A stretch of DNA of 64,000 nucleotides from Erythroxylum novogranatense (taxonomy: Eukaryota; Streptophyta; Magnoliopsida; Malpighiales; Erythroxylaceae): assembly GCA_029891385.1 (NCBI GenBank), contig CM057233.1, positions 56,638,063-56,702,062 of the forward strand, written 5' to 3'. This document shows positions 22,221-33,836 of this stretch, piece after piece (the first letter of the stretch is position 1; each line of letters opens with the position of its first letter). The position numbers and the translations under genes were made by a program. The notes beneath the pieces were generated by a model. The model was not told where the DNA came from, did not search any database, and saw only the letters and a list, made by a program, of their open reading frames with translations.

Positions 22221-24586
22221 GCGACGCGTCACCCTAGTGACCGGGCGTAATTCCTCATCCCCTTTCCCATTTTTCCTGATTTCTAATCCAACTTCCAACA
22301 TCAATAACTTATTACACACAATTCAGAAAATTACCAACTATATCTCATTGGAAAGATCATGAAACCCTCTACAATTCTCAAGAAGACCATAAAAATCAAT
22401 TTCCCCACGAAGGGTGTCAAAACTCCCTTCAAAGCTACTGCCTACTCAAAACCCATCAACACAGGACAGTACCTTGCAAATTCAAGAACTCACAGATTAT
22501 TCAGCCAAAAATTACCACATAAATATGCTAAATAAGTTCACAATGTCATCTACAACTTTCATGAACAACCCAAAACACAATTCCATTTCTAAAGAAGTAA
22601 ATTAATTCACTCAATGTTGCTGTCCCTGCAATCATTCAATTTGAGCAGTAAACTTATAACAAGCATAACTCCCTGTACACAAGTCAGAAATTTTAAAACT
22701 TTATATCCCTGCAAAGATAAATCCTCCAACTTCAATTCTTCCTGAAATAACCAAACTCCAATTCAGCCTTTAACAGTTTCAAATATTTTATACAAGTTTC
22801 TGACCTAATCAGCACTTAACATCACAATGTAGGTTCAGCTTTTGAAATTCCATATCTCCCACATCTGATTTTCAAAAATTATAAGCCATATATCATTTTC
22901 TAGATCAATGTGTCATCTAGAACTCTTAAGTACAATTCAAACTCCAATTCAATTCACAAAAATTACTAAAATTGCTTCCAATCCGAGAACTCACAAAATC
23001 GACAAGTAGGCTAGGTTTCATCACAAAGCATAAAACCAGTCAATAGTAATCAGGTCATATATCCTAATATACAACTCGAAAAATAGCAAGATCAGTGGCA
23101 ATGGAAAGCTAACTCAATATGCTATCATGAAGACCATTCTCCCAAATTCCATATCAATTAATTTAGAAAAATCAGCAAAGCTCATAGGTTATGGTTTGAT
23201 TCTTCGCTCATAGGCAATAAAATAGTAACTTCCCATGCAAAAATTCACCCTTCTACCATTACAATTTAACACCACCTATTTCACACAAAGTTGAAGCCAA
23301 CATCCCAAAGTTTCATTGGGAACAAACCTTACCTCATTTGCATTCCTACACAATTAGTTATGATTAAAACAGTAAAAGCAATTAAAAACCCTAATTTTCC
23401 AGATTTGGTGTCAACCTTAGTTCTATCATTTCCAATGCCATTAACACATCATTAGACATCCAAATAGAAACAATTTAGGTCTTACCACACTCATACATAT
23501 ACTAGGGCTAATACTTAAAATTTGCAGAACTTAAGTCTTCCTTTCTAAGTAAAATCACTCATCCATAAGCATTCAAAATCAAGTTAAAAATACTCATTCA
23601 TACTCCTTCATCAATTCATAACTAACCCTCACCTAACACCCATTAATCCAAGCCATATAAGTCATCAATTTAAGGTCTTTATAATCATCATAAACACACC
23701 ATAACTCCCATTAAATGCATCAACAACCATGATTCATTTAATGCACAATTCAAAGCATAATTCAAGCTTAAATGAAAACTTAACTTAAACCTTACCTACT
23801 TAAGCTTTTCCCTCTTCAATGCTTTAATCCTACACCAATTTCTCACTTTATCTACTTTCTTCTAACATCAAACATGTATCTCCTCATCATAGCAAGAACA
23901 CAACTTAGTTGGAAGTAGAAGAACTCTTGACTTTTGTTTTTGGAGGAAGGTTAAGAAAGAAGCAAAATTGATGATGATGGAGAAACTTAAGAGAGGATTC
24001 GGTTAAATGAGAAAACAAGAGATAAAATGTGATATGTTTAGGTATTTCACTAGGTAAACCGTGAGAGATGGGTAAGGGAGCATTAAATGATAGCATGTGA
24101 TGGCAATATATGATTGGTTCCAAAATTTAAAGAAAAGTCAAAGTAATATTTCTTTAATCCAGATCAAAAACTAACCCAATCAACTCAATTGACCCCAATT
24201 TCAATCCCAAAATATTATAACCAATATTACAGTGCCATTGGGTAGAAATTTTCGCTACCAAAAATCGACCGGTTCGCCACTTGGCAATTTTTCCGGTCCA
24301 GGATTTTTCTCCGGAACAATCCAGAAAAATTTCTAAAAATCCTTTAAAATAGAAAACAATTTATGGCGCTTTCGAATAATTTTTCAAACCGATAACCCCA
24401 TTAATCACAATAAAATTACATGAGGCACAAAATCGGAATGTCATGTATGCATGTGTCAGAAATTCTGTGCACAATTGTGACTATGTAGCAATCCTATTAT
24501 GCATGAGCAGTCCTATGGAATCCCAATCTAGCTCATCCTATGCCAATTTACTATTCTACCCTTCCAATTGAGGGTGGGATGTTACA
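22221..24586 (-). repeat. E3 3' LTR, truncated
   Basis: Nearly identical to 30868-33232 (2,366 versus 2,365 bp). The break at 22221 falls in the arm of the third GC-rich hairpin of the full LTR. The polypurine tract AGGAGGGGGGAAA (minus strand) adjoins 24587. Confidence 0.93.
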
Positions 24587-25735
24587 TTTCCCCCCTCCTA
24601 ATAAAAATTTCGTCCGCGAAATACTTACCTGATTGAGCGAACAGGTGAGGATACTATCTCCTCATGTGCTCCTCGGTCTCCCAGGTAGCCTCCTCAATCG
24701 AATGATTCCTCCATAGAACTTTCACCAGTGGAATACTCTTGTTCCTCAATTGCTTCACCTGTGACCCGATAATTCGTATAGGCTCCTCTACATAACTCAG
24801 ATTACTAGAGACCGCAATCTCCTGAGCCAGTATGACATGTGTCGGATCTGACCGATATCTACGGAGCATACTCACATGGAAGACGTCATGCAACTGAGAC
24901 ATCTCACTCGGTAAAGCTAGCCTGTAGGCCAAAGGTCCTATCCTCTCAGTGATCTCATATGGACCAATGTACCTAGGGCTTAACTTACCCTTTTTTCCAA
25001 ATCTCAGTACGCCACGCCACGGAGACACCCATAAGAACACTCTGTTGCCCACTTTATACTCAATGTCCCTCCTATGCTGATCCACATAGCTCTTCTGTCT
25101 ATCCTGAGTCGCCTTGATGCGACTCCGAATCAGTTTCACCTTATCAACAATATCCTGAATCAGCTCAGGGCCCTCAATCATCCTCACACCCTCTTCATCC
25201 CAGTACAAAGGTGATCTACACGGTCGCCCATACAGTGCCTCATATGATGCCATCCCGATGCTACTGTGATAGTGATTGTTATAAGCAAACTCAATCAGGG
25301 CTAGATACTGATCCCACGCTCCTCTGAACTCCAATACACAAGCCCGAAGCATATCCTCAATAGTCTTAATCGTCCTCTCACTCGCCCATCATGCGAGGAT
25401 GAAATCAGATCAAGTTCACTTAGTACCCATAGTGATCGCAGACTCGCCAAAATCTCGAAGTAAATCTGGGATCCCCGTAAACACTATCGACATTTGGGAC
25501 CCCATGCAGTCTCACTATCTCCGCCACATACTTACGGGCCAACTGATCCATGGTATTGTTCTCCTCATCGGCAAGAAATGGGCCGATTTAGTCAACCGTC
25601 CACTATGACCCAGATAGCATCATGTTGCCTCGGCGCCTTAGGCAACCCCATAACGAATTCCATGGTAATTGCTCCCATTTCCACTCCTAATAGGCAACGA
25701 ATGAAGCTTCCCTCACCGGAGCACGGTGCTCAACC
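24582..25735 (-). pseudogene. E3 integrase core, C-terminus and chromodomain
   Basis: Core fragments (IWVIVD, LTKSAHF) are shifted among frames at 25735-25353. From 25352 the frame is open for 232 codons: AWDQYLALIEFAYNNHYHSS, YEALYGRPCRSPLYW, LSPRYIGPYEITERIGPLAY, HDVFHVSMLRRYRSD. A chromodomain follows (KQLRNKSIPLVKVLWRNHSI, EEATWETEEHMRR). The TAG at 24654 is an internal stop: the frame continues YPHLFAQSGKYF to a TAA at 24582 that overlaps the first bases of the LTR. Chromodomains steer chromovirus integration to heterochromatin. Confidence 0.92.
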
Positions 25736-25948
25736 TTAACTTTCACCGCACGTCATACATCTCAAACATACTCCGCTACTGCTTTCATGCCACCACCGTA
25801 AATGTTGCTTCAAAGTGTTATACATCTTGGTAGTACCAGGATGCATAGCATATGTGGCCATATGAGCCTCCTCCAATATCTCTCTCCTCAAGTCCTCCAC
25901 ATCAGGTACACATAGCCTCTGTCCCAACCATAAGGTCTCATTTCTCAA
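25736..25948 (-). pseudogene. E3 integrase zinc finger
   Basis: Reads LGQRLCVPDVEDLRREILEE then AHMATYAMHPGTTKMY, giving the two His of the HHCC finger. The Cys pair appears as CLRCMTC after a small disruption of the normal F-V-x-x-C-x-x-C segment. Confidence 0.82.
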
Positions 25949-26114
25949 CTCAAACTCGTAACTCGAATCACTTTTACTTTCTCAATCGCCTTACCATAAC
26001 AGGATCCTTATCCTGAATCCTCCAGATCCTGTCCAGTAGCATCGGTCTCAGTTTCAAAGTCGCCACTAATACTCCATCCTGCTCCAGATTCAACCGTACA
26101 TTCAAAGCCCTCAA

Positions 26115-27148
26115 CTAAATCAAGTTAGGCAACCTCATTGCCTGAATCTGAGCTGTACTAGTATGTGACTTCCTACTCAGAGCATTTGCCACCACATTAG
26201 CTTTCCCAGGGTGATACTCGATAGTACAGTCATAATCCTTCAACAACTCAAGCCATCTCCTCTGCCTCAAATTCAACTCTCTCTGGCTCAGTAAATATCT
26301 CAAACTCTTGTGGTCAGTGAAGATCTGAAAAGTCTCACCATACAGGTAATGCCTCCAAATCTTCAGAGTAAACACAACTGCAGCTAACTCTAAATCATGA
26401 ACAAGATAGTTTACCTCGTGAGACTTCAACTGTCTCGAGGCATAGGCAATGACTCTTCCGTGCTGCATCAAAACACACCCCAATCCCTGATGCGATGCAT
26501 CATTGTATACCTCAAATCCTCCAGTCCCAGATGGAATAGCCAACACCGGTGCAGTAGTCAACCGATGTTTCAGCTCCTCAAAGCTCCTCTGACACTCCTC
26601 AGTCCATCTGAATGGCACATTCTTCCTCAGAAGTTTTGTCAGAAGGGCTGAGATCAATGAAAACCCCTCGACAAACCTCCGGTAATAACTAGCTAAGCCG
26701 AGGAAACTCCGAAGCTCCGGCACATTTCTAGGAGCCTCCCACTTCAGCACTGCCTCCACCTTACTCGGATCCACCTGAATACCCTCTCCCGTCACTATAT
26801 GCCCAAAAAGATCACCTGATCCAGCCAAAATTCACACTTATTGAATTTGGCATACAACTGTCTCTCCCTCATAGTCTGCAATATAATCCTCAAGTGCTTA
26901 CTATGCTCCTGTCTGTTCCTCGAATACACCAAAATGTCATCAATAAACACAATAACAAACTGATCCAGGTAGGGCTGAAATACCTTGTTCATCAGGGCTA
27001 TAAAAGCTTCCGGGGCATTAGTCAACCCAAACGGCATCACCAGAAACTCAAAGTGCCCATACCTGCTCCTGAAAGCACTCTTAGGCACATCAGCCTCTGC
27101 TATCTTCAGCTGATAGTACCCTGACCTCAGATCCAACTTAGTGAACAC
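26115..27148 (-). pseudogene. E3 reverse transcriptase palm and RNase H
   Basis: 27148-26795: [40 protein letters not shown] and an intact catalytic FIDDILVYS. It stops after VIFLGI because of a frame change at about 26800. The next frame, 26828-26115, continues [40 protein letters not shown], then RNase H ([45 protein letters not shown]). The RNase H box has N-D-A-S where most have [SC]-D-A-S. Confidence 0.92.
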
Positions 27149-27363
27149 CGAGCTCCTCAGAATCGATCAAATAGGTCATCAATCCTAGGCAGTGGATATT
27201 TATTCTTCACTGTCACCCGATTCAACTGCCTGTAATCAATGCATAGCCTTAAAGTCCCATCCTTTTTCTTCACAAATAAAACTGGAGCTCCCCATGGTGA
27301 AACACTAGGCCTGATAAAACCCTTCTCCAAAGAACTCCTACAATCGAGCCTTCAGCCCTCGAT
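27149..27363 (-). pseudogene. E3 reverse transcriptase N-terminal segment (shifted)
   Basis: Too broken for a long frame, but the minus strand gives [40 protein letters not shown] and [11 protein letters not shown]. Stops and a frame change separate it from both neighbours. Confidence 0.85.
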
Positions 27364-28374
27364 TCACAAAGCCATCCTATATGGAGGTATAGATATAGGA
27401 GCAGTACCTGGAACGAGGTCAATAGTAAACTCTGTCTCTCGATCCGGCGTCAAACCTGGTAGCTCATCAGGAAACACATCTAGAAATTCCCTAACCACGG
27501 GAATATCCTGAAGCCTCTGCTCAACTCTGGTGTCAACCACATGAGCCAGATATGCCTCACAACCTCCCTGCATCAATCTCAGAGCACTAAGGAAAGAGAT
27601 TATCCGGGCTGGTACTGCCTGACTGACTCCTCTGAATACTGCTCTAGGCTGACCAGGAGACTCCAAAATAACCTCCTTAGTATAGCAGTCCATGATAGCC
27701 CTATGGGCAGTAAGCCAGTCCATCCCCAGAATCACATCGATCTCTCTTAGAGGCAACACTATAAGGTCTGCCCTCAACACTGCTTGATCAATCTGAATCG
27801 AGCATCCCCTGCAGACCTCTCCTAATGCAGTAGTAGTACCTAGAGGTGTACTCGCCTCTAGCCCATACTGTAACATCTCCCTATCCACATGCAATCTACA
27901 TGCCATATGAGGTGCAATAAAAGAATGTGTGGATCCAGGATCCAGCAATGCAAATGCCTCAATATCATAAATAAGGAGCATACCAGCTACAACATCAGGG
28001 GAGTCCTGGGCCTCCTGTCTCATCAGAGCATAGACTCTGGCTTGGGACTGTGGTCGGCTGCCCCGACCCTCAGTCCTCATAAAGGATCCCTCAGCTCTAC
28101 CTCGGCCTCTACCTCGGCCCCTCTGTCCGGATCCACCCACTCTACTCTGCTGTACAGTCGTACTACTCCCAACTCGTCCACTACTAGCAGACTGAACTCT
28201 CAATGTATCTGGGCAATCCCTAACCTGATGCTCCGTCGAGCCACATCTCAAGCGAGCTCCAAGAAGCCACCAACACTCCCCATCGTCTCCTCTCACAATG
28301 CGGGCACATCGAGGAATTGCCCGTAACCTCTCGCCACTACCATTGCCACCTGTATAAATCGCCTCTCTGTCCAA
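27364..28374 (-). pseudogene. E3 gag C-terminus and protease
   Basis: 336 codons. A partial knuckle, CGSTEHQVRDC, lacks the first Cys position of CCHC. A Gly/Arg-rich linker (GQRGRGRGRGRAEG) follows, then protease with ALLDPGSTHSFI, VCRGCSIQIDQ and DVILGMDWLTAHRAIMDC. It continues to DIPVVREFLDVFPDELPGL and ends at ISIPPYRMAL before a TGA. The chosen ATG is only the first Met of this stretch; the polyprotein start is further right. Confidence 0.88.
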
Positions 28375-29160
28375 ATCCAGATCGTCTCGAACCTCCCGGA
28401 GACTCGAAAGTCCCGCCTCAGCGCTTACTAAAGCTCCCGCCAGAGCTTCCTAATCATCCTTGGCCGCTTACCCCGGACCCTATCTCACTGTCTCTGCCTC
28501 ATCGGTTGCTCCACTCTCACAAAGCGTGAACCCTCAACTCAACGAATGTACCCATGTCCGATCGGGCCAACACTGTACGGATCTCAAGATGTGAAGCCAT
28601 TCTCGAACCTCCAAGACTTATCGGCCTCGGTCGGAATCATCACGGTGGCATAATCCATCACCTCATTGAATTTCACCTCATATTACGCCATCGACATCCG
28701 ACCGCCAGATTCGAAACTCCCGCATCTTCATATCAAGATAAACCTTGGGCATATAATTATCCTGAAGGCCCTCGGAAAATCAGCCCATGACGATAAGCAG
28801 CAAGGCACGGTAGTATTGCACAGCACGATCTTCCACCACTTGTATCTTGGGCCCTACAGAAGTGACACCGCATAATCGAACCTCTCATCAGGTTCGCATC
28901 CATCTGATCAAGACCCTCCGTCCTCTCCAACCATCCTCACCTCGGTGATCTCATCTTGCCATAAAATTGATACCCCACTACAAGCGAGAAGTCATACCTC
29001 CCCTCCCGTCTCACGGAAACTCGAGGAGGCAATTCCTCAGTACGAGGCATAGAAGACTCTCTACTCGCTCCCACTGATCCTTGGTCAGCTGGCTGCTCAA
29101 CCTGATCACCTAATGTAGAAGACCTAGAACAAAACAAGAATTCTGATCAGTTTCAACAGT
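28375..29160 (-). pseudogene. E3 gag N-terminal region (heavily decayed)
   Basis: No single frame survives. Fragments include MPRTEELPPRVSVRREG near 29068 and YEVKFNEVMDYATV near 28690-28645, the latter matching the Y-E-x-x-F-x-x-L part of Tekay/Del gag. Many small indels. Confidence 0.65.
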
Positions 29161-29212
29161 TCCATCAAATTCATACCTAAATTGTTACTACTCCCAAAAG
29201 ACGCCAAACCAT

Positions 29213-29224
29213 ACTCTGATACCA
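29213..29224 (-). other. E3 primer-binding site
   Basis: Minus strand TGGTATCAGAGT, five bases inside the 5' LTR; initiator-Met type. Confidence 0.9.
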
Positions 29225-29229
29225 CCTAA

Positions 29230-32200
29230 TGTAGCGCCCGCTTACCATAGGGTACCCACCGAAACGCCCGTAGGTCATTCCGGTACGTAACCTACGCTAA
29301 GAGACCACTACTGACAACTACCACTACACTCCTCATGGCATCAAAATCATAAAGCAGTACGAAGAAACCGACAACTTTTAAAAGCCAAACTGGATTTCAT
29401 TTTATTCACTCAAAATTCAGAAATTTACAAACTGTCAGTATTTCAGTCTGTACATGTTCCAAAACACTGTACAAAAAGTACCATGTAGTAATGTACAAAG
29501 GACAGATCTAACTATAAGTCTCCAAAAGAAAGCCCAGCTGACCGACCTTTGAGCCATCGCCTCTCTCGCCAATCCACAAGACACTCTCACAAATTCGAGG
29601 GAGCTATCGACCACGCTTTATCATGAAAAATAGATTGCAATTTTGGATGAGTTTGCGAACTCAATGAGAAACCATCATCGATGGTTCTCACAATTCATGC
29701 ATCACATAAGCATGATACAATCGACGATCCAATAATTATACAAAACACAATGCCGATATAATCACGAAGAATAGGCATACAAGATCCACGGCAAAATGTA
29801 ACACATTTGCAATATAGATCAAGATACACACAATCGGTACCATGTCAAATATTCAGTCCAGTATGCAATGCACATGTGACTCTTTTCCAATTCATTACAG
29901 TATTGTGACCGAGCGCATAAACAGTATTCAGTGTAGACGCGTCTGGGGAGAATTATCTCCCTTCGAGCTCGAGGCTCGTTTCAATATGTCGAGCTCTAGG
30001 CTCGGTTCAGTATCAGTGGCGCCTCGGTTCACAATTTGTCCTTTTAGCAGTTTAATGCATTTGTGCATGAATGCACATGTTCGATTGAACAGTTACATCA
30101 CAGTTTAGCATTCCCAAATAGCAGTAATTTACAGTCCATAAATAGATCATTCACATTCTATAATTCCTTACAGTCACAGCATCCCCGTAGGGCAATCAAG
30201 TCACAGTAAACACAGAGCACACTAATCCCCGTAGGGCAATCAAGTCACAGTAAACATATAGATTGAGATAACCACCTAGGTTACTCACCTACTACTTTCG
30301 AGCTAATGCCGGGAAGTTTCCGCCCCGTCGGTCAAACGACGCTCCACTTGGGCCTCTATAAGAAACAGAGAAAGAACGAGTCACTAAATATGCAATTTGT
30401 GCACATGTAGGTGAAATATGCATGTTCATGAATTCCCGGCCCTAATCTCATTTTTCTCTCAGAAAAATCCATCTAAAAATTAGAAACCTATTGGCGCTGA
30501 CGGTGCGCAATTCGGACCTCTATAGGTTCCCGATTAAAGAAAACAGTGATTAAAGGCCCCGTTACCCGGGGCCACGTCAATTTCCCATCTAAAAATTCCC
30601 AATTTCTCGCAAAATGAAGTTCAATGTGTCATAAATCCGATGCCTCAAGAATCAGGTCAATCGGACGTCGAACGGAAAAGAAATTGACAAAAGAAGCAAG
30701 AAATCCTAAAATACCAATTAACAAAATAAAATAATAAAATAAAAATTAAAAAAAAAACCAGCCTCGCTGGGGCGAGACGTCGCCCTAGCGGGGCTGACTT
30801 ATTCGGCCTCATCGCTAGGGCGAGGCGTCGCCCTAGCGATGCGGCCCCTTTAAGCCTCGTCACTAAGGCGACGCGTCGCCCTAGTGACCGGGCGTAATTC
30901 CTCATCCCCTTTCCCATTTTTCCTGATTTCTAATCCAAATTCCAACATCAATAACTTATTACACACAATTCAGAAAATTACCAACTATATCTCATTGGAA
31001 AGATCATGAAACCCTCTACAATTCTCAAGAAGACCATAAAAATCAATTTCCCCACTAAGGGTGTGAAAACTCCCTTCAAAGCTACTGCCTACTCAAAACC
31101 CATCAACACAGGACAGTACCTTGCAAATTCAAGAACTCACTGATTATTCAGCCAAAACTTACCACATAAATATGCTCAATAAGTTCACAATGTCATCTAC
31201 AACTTTCATGAACAACCCAAAACCAAATTCCATTTATAAACAAGTCAATTAATTCACTCAATGTTGTTGTCCCTGCAATCATTCAATTTGAGCAGTAAAC
31301 TTATAACAAGCATAACTCCCTGTACACATTCAGAAATTTTAAAACTTTATATCCCTAAAAAGATAAATCATCCAACTTCAATTCTTCCTGAAATAACCAA
31401 ACTCCAATTCAGCCTCTAACAGTTTCAAATATGTTATGCAAGTTTCTGACCTAATCAGCACTTAACATCACAATGTAGGTTCACTTTTGAAATTCCATAT
31501 CTCCCACATCTGATTTCCAAAATTATAAGCCATATATCATTTTCTAGATCAATGTGTCATCTAGAACTCTTCAGTACAATTCAAACTCCAATTCAATTCA
31601 CAAAATTACTAAAATTGCTTCCAATCCGAGAACTCACAAAATCGATAAGTAGGCTAGGTTTCATCACAAAGCATAAAACCACCAATAGTAATCAGGTCAT
31701 ATATCCTAATATACAACTCGAAAATAGCAAGATCAGTGGCAATGGAAAGCTAACTCAATATGCTATCATGAAGACCATTCTCCCAAATTCCATATCAATT
31801 AATTTAGAAAAATCAGCAAAGCTCATAGGTTATGGTTTGATTCTTCGTTCACGTGCAATAAAACAAGAACTTCCATGCAAAAATTCACCCTTCTACCATT
31901 ACAATTTAACACCACCTATTTCACACAAAGTTGAAGCCAACATCCCAAAGTTTCATTGGGCACAAACCTTACCTCATTTTCATTCCTACAAAATTAGTTA
32001 TGATTAAAACAGTAAAAGCAATTAAAAACCCTAATTTTCCAGATTTGGTGTCAACCTTAGTTCTATCATTTCCAATGCCATTAACACATCATTAGACATC
32101 CAAGTAGACACAATTTAGGTCTTACCACACTCATACATATACTAGGGCTAATACTTAAAATTTGCAGCACTTAAGTCTTCCTTTCTAAGTAAAATCACTC

Positions 32201-33232
32201 ATCTATAAGCATTCAAAATCAAGTTAAAAATACTCATTCATACTCCTTCATCAATTCATAACTAACCCTCACCTAACACCCATTAATTCAAGCCATATAA
32301 GTCATCAATTTAAGGTCTTTATAATCATCATAAACACACCATAACTCCCATTAAATGCATCAACAACCATGATTCATTTAATGCACAATTCAAAGCATAA
32401 TTCAAGCTTAAATGAAAACTTAACTTAAACCTTACCTATTTAAGCTTTTCCCTCTTCAATGCTTTAATCCTAAACCAATTTCTCACTTTCTCTACTTTCT
32501 TCTAACATCAAACATGTATCTCCTCATCATAGCAAGAACACAACTTAGTTGGAAGTAGAAGAACTCTTGACTTTTGTTTTTGGAGGAAGGTTAAGAAAGA
32601 GGCAAAATTGATGATGATGGAGAAACTTAAGAGAGGATTCGGTTAAGTGAGAAAACAAGAGATAAAATGTGATATGTTTAGGTATTTCACTAGGTAAACC
32701 GTGAGAGATGGGTAAGGGAGCATTAAATGATAGCATGTGATGGCAAAATATGATTGGTTCCAAAATTTAAAGAAAAGTCAAAGTAATATTTCTTTAATCC
32801 AGATCAAAAACTAACCCAATCAACTCAATTGACCCCAATTTCAATCCCAAAATAATATATCCAATATTACAATGCCATTGGGTAGAAATTTTCGCTACCA
32901 AAAATCGACCGGTTCACCACTTGGCAATTTTTTCGGTTCAGGATTTTTCTCCGGAAAAATCCTGAAAAATTCCTAAAAATCCTTTAAAATAGAAAACAAT
33001 TTATGGCGCACTCAGAATAATTTTTCAATTCTGATAACCCCATTAATCACAATAAAAATTACATGAGGCACAAAAACCGAGAATGTCATGTATGCATGTG
33101 CGGTAAATTCCTGTGCACAATTGTGACTATGTAGCAATCCTATTATGCATGAGCAGTCCTATGGAATCCCAATCTAGCTCATCCTATGCCAATTTACTAT
33201 TCTACCCTTCCAATTGAGGGTGGGATGTTACA
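29230..33232 (-). repeat. E3 5' LTR, 4.0 kb
   Basis: Minus strand begins TGTAACATCC at 33232 and ends GCGCTACA at 29230. Contains the triple-hairpin cassette at 30764-30887 and, near 29665-29690, a stem-loop with arms ACCATC and GATGGT about 440 bp before the LTR end. Confidence 0.93.
30764..30887. repeat. Triple GC-rich hairpin cassette in E3 LTR
   Basis: Three inverted repeats, each 12 bp arm, 4 nt loop, 12 bp arm, start at 30764, 30812 and 30860: exact 48 bp spacing. The middle one is perfect (TCGCTAGGGCGA with TCGCCCTAGCGA). The third has TCAC/GTGA where the others have TCGC/GCG[AG], a paired change. Confidence 0.92.
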
Positions 33233-33752
33233 ATTGCTATATTATAAATATGTTCCCACGAGCTTTATAGCTCACCCCCTCTAATCTCCCCCATTCAGGT
33301 GACGAGCAAGAGATCGAGTGAGTCACGAGTTACGACAACACTCCATTTTGTCATGTTTATTTTTAAGCTTTAGTTACATTTCAAGTATTATTGGTTCAAG
33401 AGTATTTTGTATTTTTGGCTCTTAAACTCAAAGTTGTAATTTGGTTTGAGATATTTTTAAAGCTTTATGAAACTCATCTTTTGGATAATGACTTATGGAT
33501 ATGTTTGTTTTGAAGCACGAAAGTAAGTTTTGAGTATGTTCACGATGGGTCCATTGAACTTCCGATGCTCTCATTCCTCAATTGTTTAGTTTACATGTTT
33601 CGCCTTATCTATTTAAATCACATGAAAGCAGGTTTCAAGTTTGTTTTCCAGCAGGCCCACTAATCTTCCGCGGGTCTTTTCCTTAAATGTATAATTAGCA
33701 TGTTTCACGCCACGCTCTCATGTCCGATGTTGGGCTCCAATAGCGGGGTCCA
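33233..33752 (+). repeat. Gypsy LTR, 3' tail only
   Basis: Plus-oriented LTR end closing with GGGGTCCAACA at 33752. It resembles E2/E4-type LTRs in layout: a GAGCT-TTAT-AGCTC stem-loop at 33260-33273, then a pyrimidine tract and CAG|GTG. It does not match the E2 LTR base for base, so it belongs to a different, mostly deleted element. Confidence 0.75.
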
Positions 33753-33836
33753 ACACATCGCTTGCAAGGCACCACTTTGAGCATGAATACCGCCTACCAC
33801 CCACAATCTGATGGGCAGACAGAGGTTCTCAATAAG
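33753..33836 (+). pseudogene. E1 integrase fragment
   Basis: 84 bp in one open frame reading LQGTTLSMNTAYHPQSDGQ then TEVLNK, the integrase region carrying the catalytic Glu. E4 enters directly after the Lys codon. The frame resumes at 42731 with C-V-E-M-Y. Confidence 0.92.

Larger units (their letters stand above)
22221..33232 (-). mobile_element. E3: Ty3/gypsy Tekay/Del-like chromovirus, one LTR truncated
   Basis: Minus-strand element. 5' LTR 29230-33232 (4.0 kb), primer-binding site 29213-29224, gag and pol between 29200 and 24582, 3' LTR 24586 down to 22221. The 3' LTR is cut at 2,366 bp and so lacks about 1.64 kb of its far end. LTRs begin TGTAACATCCCACC on the minus strand. The right flank is ATTGC (33233-33237); the matching left duplication was lost with the truncation. 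Long LTRs and a chromodomain fit Tekay/Del. Confidence 0.92.

Noticed and set aside
23905..24123. 72-codon minus-strand frame, nearly identical at 32545-32763
   Set aside because: Both lie at the same position of the two E3 LTRs. Recent LTR duplication explains the identity; no recognised domain.
5672..33752. Treating 33233-33752 as the 3' LTR of E2
   Set aside because: The ends are of the same type, but the sequence does not match the E2 LTR tail (7400-7769 plus 17397-17537) and the flanks do not form a duplication.
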